DNA from: an uncultured Leptolyngbya sp.
GTDB lineage: Bacteria > Cyanobacteriota > Cyanobacteriia > Phormidesmidales > Phormidesmidaceae
Length of the DNA: 23,211 bases
NCBI GenBank assembly: GCA_937899365.1
Contig: CALBPH010000800.1
Coordinates: 1 to 23,211, forward strand
Direction of reading: 5' to 3'
Shown: positions 8,718 through 15,467 of the stretch, piece by piece
Layout: every line of letters begins with the position of its first letter
Numbering within the stretch: position 1 is the first letter of the stretch
Notes under the pieces: generated by a model
The model's database searches: none
The model's input: the letters and a program-made list of their open reading frames with translations, nothing else
Told to the model about the DNA's origin: nothing
Position numbers and translations under genes: made by a program

Positions 8718-8876
8718 AAACAGTTATGTATTGCTTCTAATTACCTTAGCGTGATAAAGCCGATTTCAGCCAGCACTTACACGAAGTTCAGTATGGATGG
8801 TGTGCCTGTAAGATGCCCCAACATATCCAAGAAATTAACGGCAACTTCATTGATCCTTAGGGATTTTGCAACATTT

Positions 8877-9512
8877 CTACGGGTCTAGCACGAGTGCTGG
8901 TTCAGCATCCACATCTGCTTCAGGAGAGGATTCTAGAACTATCGGAGGCTCTGAATCTACCGTCGATTCATCATCAGCATCGGTCGATACCTCTGCCATT
9001 GCCTCCTCAGTTTCTCCAGCGTCAGCATCAGCCGCAGGTATATTAATTTGTGGAAGTTTATCAATCTCAAACCGCTGGTAAAACTTTTCTGTCACTTGCA
9101 ACCAAAAAGAGCGTCCATCTGACTGTCGCCGTCGTCGCACAAACCCCTGGTCGACAAGATCATGGACATGACCATAGGCACCTGACCCACGCAAATCAAC
9201 CAGATCTGTCTGGCTCACAGGACCTCGCATAGCAATGGCGGCTAGGGTCCGTAGCGCACCTAATCCAATATCTAACGGAATAAGCTCATCTAGGAGCGGC
9301 TTAAATGGCTGACGTAGCTGTAGGCTATAGCCACTTTCCGTTTCTGCTATCTCCAATGCCCCCTCTCGGTGGGCGTATTCCCCCATCAGTTGAATCAATC
9401 CCTCCTCGGCAGCATCCTTATCACAGCCGGCATATTCGGCAATCTGAGCAACAGTAAGGGGTTTTGCCTTGAGGTATAAAATTGCTTCAATCGTATGGGA
9501 GAGCGACGCCAT
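8877..9512 (-). CDS. scpB: SMC-Scp complex subunit ScpB
   Basis: From ATG 9512 the protein has 211 residues. It shows the paired winged-helix arrangement of ScpB: SLSHTIEAILYLKAKPLTVA at the start, and TLAAIAMRGPVSQTDLVDLRG then VHDLVDQGFVRR in the second domain. ScpB binds ScpA and the SMC ATPase heads in chromosome condensation and segregation. A TTG at 9530 would add six residues but ATG is preferred. The last 50 residues form an acidic, Glu/Asp/Ala/Ser-rich tail that is probably disordered. No scpA lies beside it in this window, as is common in cyanobacteria. A perfect palindrome lies just before the start codon. Confidence 0.92.
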   Translation of the reverse strand: MASLSHTIEAILYLKAKPLTVAQIAEYAGCDKDAAEEGLIQLMGEYAHREGALEIAETESGYSLQLRQPFKPLLDELIPLDIGLGALRTLAAIAMRGPVSQTDLVDLRGSGAYGHVHDLVDQGFVRRRRQSDGRSFWLQVTEKFYQRFEIDKLPQINIPAADADAGETEEAMAEVSTDADDESTVDSEPPIVLESSPEADVDAEPALVLDP

Positions 9513-9520
9513 AGCTAATA

Positions 9521-9534
9521 ACGTTTGCAAACGT
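9521..9534. promoter_or_regulatory. 14-bp perfect palindrome just upstream of scpB
   Basis: ACGTTTGCAAACGT is an exact 14-bp dyad ending 8 bases before the scpB ATG, so it lies in the leader or at the ribosome site. It could be an operator. About one such palindrome is expected by chance in a window of this size, so its position is the main reason to list it. Confidence 0.3.
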
Positions 9535-9554
9535 GGGTCAAGGATAGCGTAAAA

Positions 9555-9585
9555 GCAGTAAAGTCCAGCTCTGTCAGCAGTAAAG
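9555..9585. repeat. Two GCAGTAAAG direct repeats and a hairpin upstream of scpB
   Basis: GCAGTAAAG occurs at 9555-9563 and 9577-9585, 22 bp apart (about two helical turns). An overlapping inverted repeat TGTCAG/CTGACA spans 9572-9577 and 9589-9594. They lie 43-82 bp upstream of the scpB start, where an operator might sit. No known regulator motif was recognised. Confidence 0.35.
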
Positions 9586-9671
9586 CCTCTGACAATAGAA
9601 CTTCAGCCTGGCAAGCTGGATTGAGCATTGACTACGTTGGCTTCACTCAAACCTAAAAACCGACCACAGCC

Positions 9672-10529
9672 CTAATCAGTCTCAATGCGGGTCAGCAAAA
9701 CCGGGCAGGGCGCATTGACACGCACATAGTCGGACAGGGACTTACCTAGAAGTCGATCAATATCGGGCAATCCTTTCGCGATAGAAGGACGACGATCAGG
9801 GGAGCCCAGCACTAACAAATTAACGTTGAGATCATCAGCCAGCTCACAAATTCGCTTACCAGGTTGACCTTCTGGGGCCACACAGCGATAGTTAATTCGA
9901 TATCGCTTTGCCTCAGCAATGGCAGGCGCTAAAACCGGATCGGTCTCCGGATTAGCATTAATGGCCTCGTCAACCGAATTCCGCAAATTAGACAGCGTAT
10001 GGACAATCACCAACTCACTATCTTTAATATCACGGGTGAGATCAATGGCGACCTTCAGCGATTCCTTCGCCATGTCAGACTTATCAAGGGCCACTAACAC
10101 TCGCTTGACGGGACGGATACTATACAGATCATCCTTTACCAGCAACATCGGTCGTGATGACAACTGAAAAACATACTGGCTAACTGAATTTTTTAGAATT
10201 GCCTTAAGGCCACTCAGTCCCCGCGAGCCCATAATAATCAGGTCGGCACCAATTTCATCGGCCACCTTACAGACCTCATCTTTAGGTTCACCCTCCCGCA
10301 GCATCGGTGTCACTTTTGCAGTCTCGATGCCAAGGCGAGCAATCGTTTCAGTCAGCTCTTGGGCATTGTCTGAGCGCTGATCACCCATATTGCCAGCCGC
10401 TGTTTTAGGCGGCACTACCTTCAACACAGTTACCTGAGACCGCTGAATCATTGGAATTTCCAGCAGGGCCTTAAACATAGTTTCTGTATTGCCAGGACCG
10501 GAACTAGCTAGCAAAATCGTTTCAATCAT
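9672..10529 (-). CDS. Tandem universal stress protein (two UspA domains)
   Basis: The 285-residue protein contains two UspA domains of about 140 residues each, beginning TILLASSGPGNTE and KRVLVALDKSDMA. The nucleotide-binding loop G-x2-G-x9-G-S/T is only partly kept: the first domain has GSRG then N-S in place of G-S, and the second has GSPDRR with GKS later. ATP binding is thus plausible but uncertain. Such proteins act in stress survival, in the cytoplasm. It starts at ATG 10529 and is divergent from the thioesterase gene, with about 114 bp between the starts that must carry both promoters. Confidence 0.92.
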   Translation of the reverse strand: MIETILLASSGPGNTETMFKALLEIPMIQRSQVTVLKVVPPKTAAGNMGDQRSDNAQELTETIARLGIETAKVTPMLREGEPKDEVCKVADEIGADLIIMGSRGLSGLKAILKNSVSQYVFQLSSRPMLLVKDDLYSIRPVKRVLVALDKSDMAKESLKVAIDLTRDIKDSELVIVHTLSNLRNSVDEAINANPETDPVLAPAIAEAKRYRINYRCVAPEGQPGKRICELADDLNVNLLVLGSPDRRPSIAKGLPDIDRLLGKSLSDYVRVNAPCPVLLTRIETD

Positions 10530-10643
10530 TGACTAAACCCTATTGGATGAACTCTCAAGGATGTATAAATATCTATGATACGCAAGCTGTTTTCGTAAAC
10601 TACAGCAGGATTCACAATTCGTAGTTTGGCAATTACTTTATCT

Positions 10644-11081
10644 ATGGCTGACCGCTGGTTTGATTATGGTTTTCGGGTACAGCCTCACCACACAGACTAC
10701 GGCGGTGTTGTTTGGCATGGAACCTATATCCAATGGATGGAAACAGCGCGGGTAGAATGTCTCCGTGATATGAAGTTTGCCTTTGAAGACTTTGTGGCCG
10801 CTGGGTATGACTTACCTGTCGTAGATCTACAGCTGCGCTACCATCAGCCGCTTATGTTAGGAGCTGCCGGATTAGTCAGAACCCAGCTGGACGTTGGTCG
10901 AGGTGTCAAACTCAAGTGGCTTTATGAGATTTACGATACAACCCAAGAGAAACAACAGCTATGCGTTACCGGTCACGTAGTGCTAGTCCCCATTGATATG
11001 GCCAAACGTAGAATAGCTCGGCATTTGCCAGCCGACCTACAGACTATGTTTGACTCATTACAGCAATACTTTTCGACCTGA
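10644..11081 (+). CDS. Hot-dog fold acyl-CoA thioesterase (YbgC/4HBT-like)
   Basis: From ATG 10644 the protein has 145 residues, the usual size for a single hot-dog domain. The signature HHTDYGGVVWHGTYIQWMET (about residues 14-33) is the 4-hydroxybenzoyl-CoA thioesterase type motif: an acid residue followed by G-G-V-V and an aromatic-His, on the long helix ending in A-R-V-E. The substrate acyl-CoA is not known. It does not closely resemble the DHNA-CoA thioesterase used in phylloquinone synthesis as I recall it. An in-frame TTG at 10626 would add six residues. Its TGA stop directly abuts the stop of the convergent GNAT gene. Confidence 0.88.
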   Translation: MADRWFDYGFRVQPHHTDYGGVVWHGTYIQWMETARVECLRDMKFAFEDFVAAGYDLPVVDLQLRYHQPLMLGAAGLVRTQLDVGRGVKLKWLYEIYDTTQEKQQLCVTGHVVLVPIDMAKRRIARHLPADLQTMFDSLQQYFST

Positions 11082-11570
11082 TCACTCATTGATAGCCAAA
11101 TCTTCAAGGGCTTGACCTGTAACGCGACAGGTGGACCAATCGGCGAGCATCACAGCCCCCTTAGACCGGTAAAAATCAATGGCCGGCTGGTTCCAATCCA
11201 AAACACTCCATTCAAAACGACCACAGCCTTTGGCAAGGGCGACTTGAGCAAGATATTGAAAAATAGCAGTACCGATCCCTCGACGTCGATAACCAGGCAA
11301 AACGAATAGATCTTCCAGATAAATGCCTGGTTTCATTAGAAAAGTGGAAAAATTGAAAAAGTAGAGCGCAAAACCAGCAGGTGCGCCATCAATACGAGCA
11401 ACAATGGCATGGGCTGTAGGGTTATCACCAAAGAGATGCTTTTCTAAATCTTCAGGTGCACCGATTACTTCGTGGGCCAGGTTTTCATATTCAGCAAGGG
11501 CCATAACCAGCTCAAACAGTAGAGAAACATCATCACGGGTTGCAGGACTGATGGTAACGGGGGCTGCCAT
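11082..11570 (-). CDS. GNAT family N-acetyltransferase (SSAT-like), last gene of the sodN-sodX unit
   Basis: This 162-residue GNAT enzyme carries the acetyl-CoA pyrophosphate loop RRRGIG (95-100) after the strand EDLFVLPGY, and the C-terminal block SVLDWNQPAIDFYRSKGA. That combination is typical of the group related to spermidine/spermine acetyltransferases and amino acid acetyltransferases; the true acceptor (amine, aminoacid or protein) is unknown. ATG 11570 starts 35 bp after the sodX stop on the same strand, which suggests co-transcription, though a role in nickel enzyme maturation is pure inference. Its stop directly abuts the stop of the convergent thioesterase gene. Confidence 0.9.
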   Translation of the reverse strand: MAAPVTISPATRDDVSLLFELVMALAEYENLAHEVIGAPEDLEKHLFGDNPTAHAIVARIDGAPAGFALYFFNFSTFLMKPGIYLEDLFVLPGYRRRGIGTAIFQYLAQVALAKGCGRFEWSVLDWNQPAIDFYRSKGAVMLADWSTCRVTGQALEDLAINE

Positions 11571-11605
11571 GGAGCGATTAATGAAGACAATATAATCAAA
11601 TACTG

Positions 11606-12064
11606 CTACAGCGCCGTAGCTAAACGGCTTGTGGCACGACCAATAATTTTATCCGCTTCGACAACACCAAAGTGTCGACTATCGCGGGCGCTAGGTTCAT
11701 GGATATTATCGCTGATCAGGTATACTCCTTCGCCATAGAAAATCTCGCTGACTCGCTTGATCATCAGCATTTCTGAGGGCATGCTGATGGCTTGCGCGCT
11801 ATCAAATTGCCCAGATTCTGAGACATTGGCAACACCCCTCCAGCGAAGGATTGCAACATCCCCTATTTTCACAGCCACCCCCATTTCCGCCAAAATCGTA
11901 TCTCCTGGCATCAGCGTTGGCACCATAGAGTTCTCACGCACCACAAATCGCTGTCGTCGTCCTAATAGCCATTGGGCGTACTCAGCCCAGTCAGCTTTGG
12001 GGAGCATTTTTACCTGAGGCGGCAATACATCCCTTCCCTGCCATTGTTCATTGTCTATGCCCAT
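11606..12064 (-). CDS. sodX: SodX, nickel superoxide dismutase maturation protease (S26 signal-peptidase family)
   Basis: The 152-residue protein is a small S26 peptidase. The catalytic serine is S46 in VRENSMVPTLMPGD, and the general-base lysine is K103 in MLMIKRV; the C-terminal SDNIHEPSARDSRHFGVV is the S26 box with the conserved SxDSR. No transmembrane helix is present, unlike ordinary signal peptidases, which fits a cytoplasmic maturase. Known SodX-type proteases remove the SodN leader so that the N-terminal His can bind nickel. It lies 78 bp after sodN on the same strand with a hairpin terminator between them, and 35 bp before the GNAT gene. The start is ATG 12064; no strong ribosome site is seen. 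Confidence 0.95.
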   Translation of the reverse strand: MGIDNEQWQGRDVLPPQVKMLPKADWAEYAQWLLGRRQRFVVRENSMVPTLMPGDTILAEMGVAVKIGDVAILRWRGVANVSESGQFDSAQAISMPSEMLMIKRVSEIFYGEGVYLISDNIHEPSARDSRHFGVVEADKIIGRATSRLATAL

Positions 12065-12084
12065 TGTCTAACAGATAAAGATAC

Positions 12085-12118
12085 AAAAATCCCGCAAAGC
12101 TTACACCTTACGGGATTT
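12085..12118 (-). terminator. Hairpin terminator between sodN and sodX
   Basis: On the minus strand the arms AAATCCCGTAAGG and CTTTGCGGGATTT pair over 13 positions (two are G-U), with a six-base loop TGTAAG and a run of five T at the 3' side. It starts 24 bases after the sodN stop and ends 20 bases before the sodX ATG. This is a good rho-independent terminator; placed here it would reduce, not abolish, sodX transcription. Confidence 0.8.
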
Positions 12119-12142
12119 CTCAAATCTTGACGATATGAACCA

Positions 12143-12610
12143 CTAACTAGCGGTAAACCAAGCCACTTCGCGCCCCTTAGTTGCCCAGAAAATAGTGTGG
12201 ATTTTCTCGACAGCGGCCATCAGTTCTTCAGCATGCTGCTGACTGACTTCTACTTTACAAGCGGAGCAAAGCTTGGCAGCTTTCCAGAAAGTATCGTGTA
12301 GATCGGGATAGGACTCTAAGTGAACTGGCTTAAAATAATCAGTCCATAGAATTAACAAATCATCTTTAGTTTTTTGAGCCTGCTCTTCCTTGATCGCAAT
12401 GTAGCGAGACAGGGTGTTGGCATAGGCTACTTTGCCAGCTGCATCCGATGGTTCCTCAAGGGCCAAGATTTTCTTAGTCATCGACAAAACAGCTTCAGCT
12501 GTGATGCGCGCAGCAGAAGGATCGTAAACACCACAGGGACCATCACAGTGGGCATGGACCTCAGTAGGGGGAAACCAAGTGTTTAGTAATGCAATTGCGT
12601 TGTTGAGCAT
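12143..12610 (-). CDS. sodN: Nickel-dependent superoxide dismutase
   Basis: From ATG 12610 this is a 155-residue precursor. The nickel hook is HCDGPCGVYDP, with H21, C22 and C26 as the ligands that become His1, Cys2 and Cys6 once the 20-residue leader (ending TEVHA) is removed. The rest is the four-helix bundle (ITAEAVLSMTKKILAL, LLILWTDYFKPVHL, ending REVAWFTAS), and the mature size of 135 residues is near that of other Ni-SODs. It disproportionates superoxide to oxygen and hydrogen peroxide, probably in the cytoplasm. An in-frame TTG at 12619 would add three residues. It is the first gene of sodN-sodX-GNAT; three tandem 13-bp repeats lie 53-91 bp upstream. Confidence 0.97.
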   Translation of the reverse strand: MLNNAIALLNTWFPPTEVHAHCDGPCGVYDPSAARITAEAVLSMTKKILALEEPSDAAGKVAYANTLSRYIAIKEEQAQKTKDDLLILWTDYFKPVHLESYPDLHDTFWKAAKLCSACKVEVSQQHAEELMAAVEKIHTIFWATKGREVAWFTAS

Positions 12611-12662
12611 AGTCACCAATCGGTAAATAGTTGATGGGTTTCTGCTAGAAACTTCGCCGGAA

Positions 12663-12701
12663 AAAATCGTTCAGCAAAATCGTCCAGCGAAATCGTCCAG
12701 C
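12663..12701. repeat. Three tandem 13-bp repeats in the sodN / nucA divergent promoter region
   Basis: Three head-to-tail copies are AAAATCGTTCAGC (12663-12675), AAAATCGTCCAGC (12676-12688) and GAAATCGTCCAGC (12689-12701); each differs from the middle one by a single base. They lie in the 238-bp region between the sodN and nucA starts, 53 bp from sodN. A metal- or stress-responsive operator for sodN is possible. No known regulator motif was recognised. Confidence 0.75.
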
Positions 12702-12848
12702 GCAGTTAACAGTATACTGCCGTTTCCCTGTCCCTCCATAGGGGATACCAAAGGAAGCATAAGGACGTATTTTGTAATATTTGTAATATTTTTGTACTAG
12801 CACCAGGGTAAACTCATGGGGTAGGAATCAGGTACTTAGGTCGAGACA

Positions 12849-13871
12849 TTGACGCATTGGAACTTCGAGTATTGGGCACGTTGGGTACGGCATTCAGCAC
12901 AGGCAACAGTCCTACTGTTGGCCGTAACAAGCTGTGATGATTTGGTTACCCAGGTGTCTGCCCCCAACGCTCATCTGCCCCCCTGTGTGGAGCAAAACTG
13001 TAACTGTGGTGATTTTGTCAGTCAAGAGTTAGCCCAGTTAGTCCTCAATGAGGATAGTAATGACCCCTACAATCTAGATGGTGATGGCAATGGTCGTGCC
13101 TGTGAACGACTCCCCCAAGCCACACCAGACTTAGACTGGGAAACTTATTTCTCTAACAGTCCTCACATTGCCCTGGGCAACCCTAGCCATGCGGGGCAAG
13201 AAAACATTGATAACTATTTGATCGATCGCGATCAGTATGTGTTGGCCTATAGCCAAAGCCATGGTGGCCTGCGATGGGCTAGCTGGGTGCTTAACCGTGA
13301 TTGGATAGGCAGTACCGAGCGACAAAACAACTTTCGTCCCGATGGGATTCTCCCGAAGGGCACATACCAGGTCACACCTAGAGACTATACCGGTAGCGGC
13401 TATGATCGGGGTCATATGGTGCCTTCCGCCGATCGCACGGCTACTGAACGAGATAATTCAGCAACATTTTTGATGACCAATATCTTTCCCCAGACCGCCG
13501 AAAACAATCGCGGGCCTTGGAAAGAGCTAGAAGCCTATTGTCGAGACCTGATCTATCAGCAGGGCAAAACGCTTTACATCATTGGTGGTGTCTATGGTCA
13601 GAAGCAGCCCATCGCTAAGCAGCGAGTGATTCCGCCTAGCCGCACTTGGAAGGTCGTTGTAGTTTTTGATGATGAGCCCACGGTGGACAATGTTAACTAC
13701 AGCACCGACACAATTGTTGTAGATATGCCCAACGGCAATCGTCTTGATGAACAATGGCAAACCTACCAAACCTCTATTGACCGAATTGAGCTAGCCACTG
13801 GCTATGATCTACTATCGGATATTCCTGATGCCATACAAGCTGAGTTAGAGGCAAGGCAAAGCAAGCATTAG
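12849..13871 (+). CDS. nucA: NucA-type sugar-non-specific nuclease with Excalibur domain and lipobox
   Basis: The 340-residue protein has three parts. A signal peptide ends in a lipobox-like VTSC (Cys29). A short Excalibur calcium domain follows (about 46-88), with NLDGDGNGRACE. The rest is a DNA/RNA non-specific endonuclease domain (about 95-335) with the ββα-metal motif: D186-R187-G188-H189, N220 and E228, matching Anabaena NucA spacing. The C-terminal sequence (TWKVVVVFDDEP, TGYDLLSDI) also matches NucA. It should cut DNA and RNA outside the cytoplasm. Anabaena NucA, from memory, is about 274 residues with no Excalibur segment, so this one is longer by that insert. The start is TTG 12849; TAG at 12837 in frame rules out an earlier start and no ATG lies near. 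nuiA is convergent, 122 bp downstream. Confidence 0.92.
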   Translation: MTHWNFEYWARWVRHSAQATVLLLAVTSCDDLVTQVSAPNAHLPPCVEQNCNCGDFVSQELAQLVLNEDSNDPYNLDGDGNGRACERLPQATPDLDWETYFSNSPHIALGNPSHAGQENIDNYLIDRDQYVLAYSQSHGGLRWASWVLNRDWIGSTERQNNFRPDGILPKGTYQVTPRDYTGSGYDRGHMVPSADRTATERDNSATFLMTNIFPQTAENNRGPWKELEAYCRDLIYQQGKTLYIIGGVYGQKQPIAKQRVIPPSRTWKVVVVFDDEPTVDNVNYSTDTIVVDMPNGNRLDEQWQTYQTSIDRIELATGYDLLSDIPDAIQAELEARQSKH

Positions 13872-13993
13872 GTAACCAATCAGCCCATACTTACTCCAAA
13901 ATTTAGGTCACCCATAATCAACTCAAGCGTTAGACTGCAACGGCTATAAACACAGCACACAACGGCTGACTGTGGATCATCAGGCCTAAACTG

Positions 13994-14395
13994 CTAGGTC
14001 TCTACAACTTTTGTTTTAACTCCAATCACCTGATCGTCTTCTGTTTTACCCAATAGATATACATCTATTTCTACGCTGCCGATGCGATAGACCTGCGGAT
14101 TTTCTAGGGTAGTTTCAAGCAGGTCCCGGAGATTGCGATAGCGTTGGACCAGGGTTAATTCACGGGAATCAAACCAGGATCGTTCCACTATGGACTGGGC
14201 AAAAAACTTCTCGAGACTGACGATGGCCACCGGAGTAGCATCCGGATAAGTGGCTAATAGTTCCACATTGATACTGGGGGAAGCCTTGGTAATGGGGACA
14301 GCAGCCACCTCAAAGGGATAATCTGCCTCGCTACGCCATAGCAGATCTTTGCAAGCGGCTTCCAGCTCTGGTATCAGGTCTTGGGCTATGGGCAT
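13994..14395 (-). CDS. nuiA: NuiA-type inhibitor of NucA nuclease
   Basis: The 133-residue protein is a clear homologue of Anabaena NuiA, the protein inhibitor of the NucA nuclease. Matching blocks are SEADYPFEV (22-30), the W-containing region around RSWFDSRE, and NPQVYRIGSVEIDVYLLGKT running to the very C-terminal KVVET. Two NuiA residues reported to contact NucA (recalled as Glu24 and the C-terminal Thr135) correspond to E23 and T133 here. There is no signal peptide, so it should stay in the cytoplasm and protect the cell from nuclease that has not been exported. It is tail-to-tail with nucA (122 bp gap) and lies 115 bp after the dienelactone hydrolase gene on the same strand. Confidence 0.93.
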   Translation of the reverse strand: MPIAQDLIPELEAACKDLLWRSEADYPFEVAAVPITKASPSINVELLATYPDATPVAIVSLEKFFAQSIVERSWFDSRELTLVQRYRNLRDLLETTLENPQVYRIGSVEIDVYLLGKTEDDQVIGVKTKVVET

Positions 14396-14436
14396 GGGAA
14401 ACGTGAGCAGAGCAAGGGGTTGAGCTTAGGGATAGC

Positions 14437-14454
14437 TTACCGGGTGGACGGTAA
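14437..14454. repeat. Short hairpin between the dienelactone hydrolase gene and nuiA
   Basis: TTACCG (14437-14442) and CGGTAA (14449-14454) form a six-base perfect stem with a six-base loop, 42 bases upstream of the nuiA start. There is no T-run after it. It may mark a weak transcript end or shape the nuiA leader. Confidence 0.3.
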
Positions 14455-14510
14455 CTGTATAGAAGCAATGTATACGGAATACAAGCATCCTGAGGCTCAG
14501 CAACGCCCGG

Positions 14511-15392
14511 TTAACTATCACCTTGCAGATGCTGTTTGAGAAATGCTGTCGTTCTTTGCCAAGCCAGGTCTGCGGCCTCCGCGTTATAACGAGTTCCAGA
14601 GGGGTTGGCAAAGGCATGATTTGCCCCTTCATAGACATAAATTTCAGTCTCTTTACCCAAATCGGTCAACGCGGTCTCAAAGGCTTGGACAGTCTCGGGA
14701 GAGGGGCTGGAATCTAAGGCACCAAAGTGGCCTTGAATGGGCATTTGTAACGGCTCAAGGGTGGCTGGATCGGTGGAAATTTGCCCACCATAGTAGATCA
14801 CCGTTGCATCTAGCTCAGTCGGTAGGGCTAGGGCTGTGTTTAGCGACCAGGTGCCACCAAAGCACCAACCAATGGTGCCAACCGTGGGGGATTGCTGTTC
14901 GTCGGTTAAATAGCCGTAGGCAGCTACAACATTTTGGGTCAAGCGCTCCGAGTTTTGAATGGCGGCTTGTACCAACGTCTTGGCCTGATCGCGGTTTTCT
15001 GCCACTTCCCCATCGTAAAGATCTACCGCTAATGCCGTATAGCCTTCTGCCGCCAAGCGACGGGTCATGGTGCGAATATTGTCGTTGAGACCCCACCATT
15101 CTTGTATAACAATCAGCCCTGGAAGTGGAGAGCTGACATCAGCGGGCTTGGCTAGATAGCCATTGAAGGGTATTCCGTCGAGGGTGCCATAGGTCACCTC
15201 CTCGGTTGTAACTGCATGAGATGCTTCATCCTTTGCCGCTGGCGAAGCGATAGGCACGTCATCTTTATGAAGCTCCGCCATGACAGCGCTTGGGCCATCG
15301 GCTGGAATTTGACCAGATAAGGATGGGTTGATCAGGGCACAGCCGACAGCTAATAACGCAGTCACTAAGGCAAGTCCCAACAGATTACGCAT
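14511..15392 (-). CDS. Exported dienelactone hydrolase family protein
   Basis: From ATG 15392 the protein has 293 residues. A signal sequence comes first (LLGLALVTALLAVGC, possible lipid-attached Cys18), then a low-complexity stretch, then an α/β-hydrolase of the dienelactone hydrolase type. The nucleophile is C167 in GWCFGG, with D217 (GALDSSPS) and H249 (GANHAF), and E98 of the QEWWGL motif in the place of the family's active-site Glu, so the whole catalytic set is present. Dienelactone hydrolases open lactone rings in aromatic degradation, but exported homologues are common and their substrates unknown. It is 76 bp downstream of the MoxR gene on the same strand and 115 bp upstream of nuiA. 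A TTG at 15398 is a weaker start. Confidence 0.9.
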   Translation of the reverse strand: MRNLLGLALVTALLAVGCALINPSLSGQIPADGPSAVMAELHKDDVPIASPAAKDEASHAVTTEEVTYGTLDGIPFNGYLAKPADVSSPLPGLIVIQEWWGLNDNIRTMTRRLAAEGYTALAVDLYDGEVAENRDQAKTLVQAAIQNSERLTQNVVAAYGYLTDEQQSPTVGTIGWCFGGTWSLNTALALPTELDATVIYYGGQISTDPATLEPLQMPIQGHFGALDSSPSPETVQAFETALTDLGKETEIYVYEGANHAFANPSGTRYNAEAADLAWQRTTAFLKQHLQGDS

Positions 15393-15467
15393 TGCCAAAA
15401 GTTCCTAAAGCAGCGACTCAAGGATAGTTGATTTTTCTGAATTCAACCTGAGAAGAAGGCACGATGG

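Noticed and set aside
10644..11081. Naming the hot-dog protein as the phylloquinone-pathway DHNA-CoA thioesterase
   Set aside because: The sequence is closer to the general YbgC/4HBT motif and does not resemble the cyanobacterial DHNA-CoA enzyme as I recall it.
12783..12797. A possible NtcA site upstream of nucA
   Set aside because: The spacing between GTA and TAC is nine bases, not the required eight, and no matching -10 was found at the right distance.
14426..15099. Long frames on both strands within or beside the dienelactone hydrolase gene
   Set aside because: They overlap a gene with a full catalytic set and encode no recognisable family.
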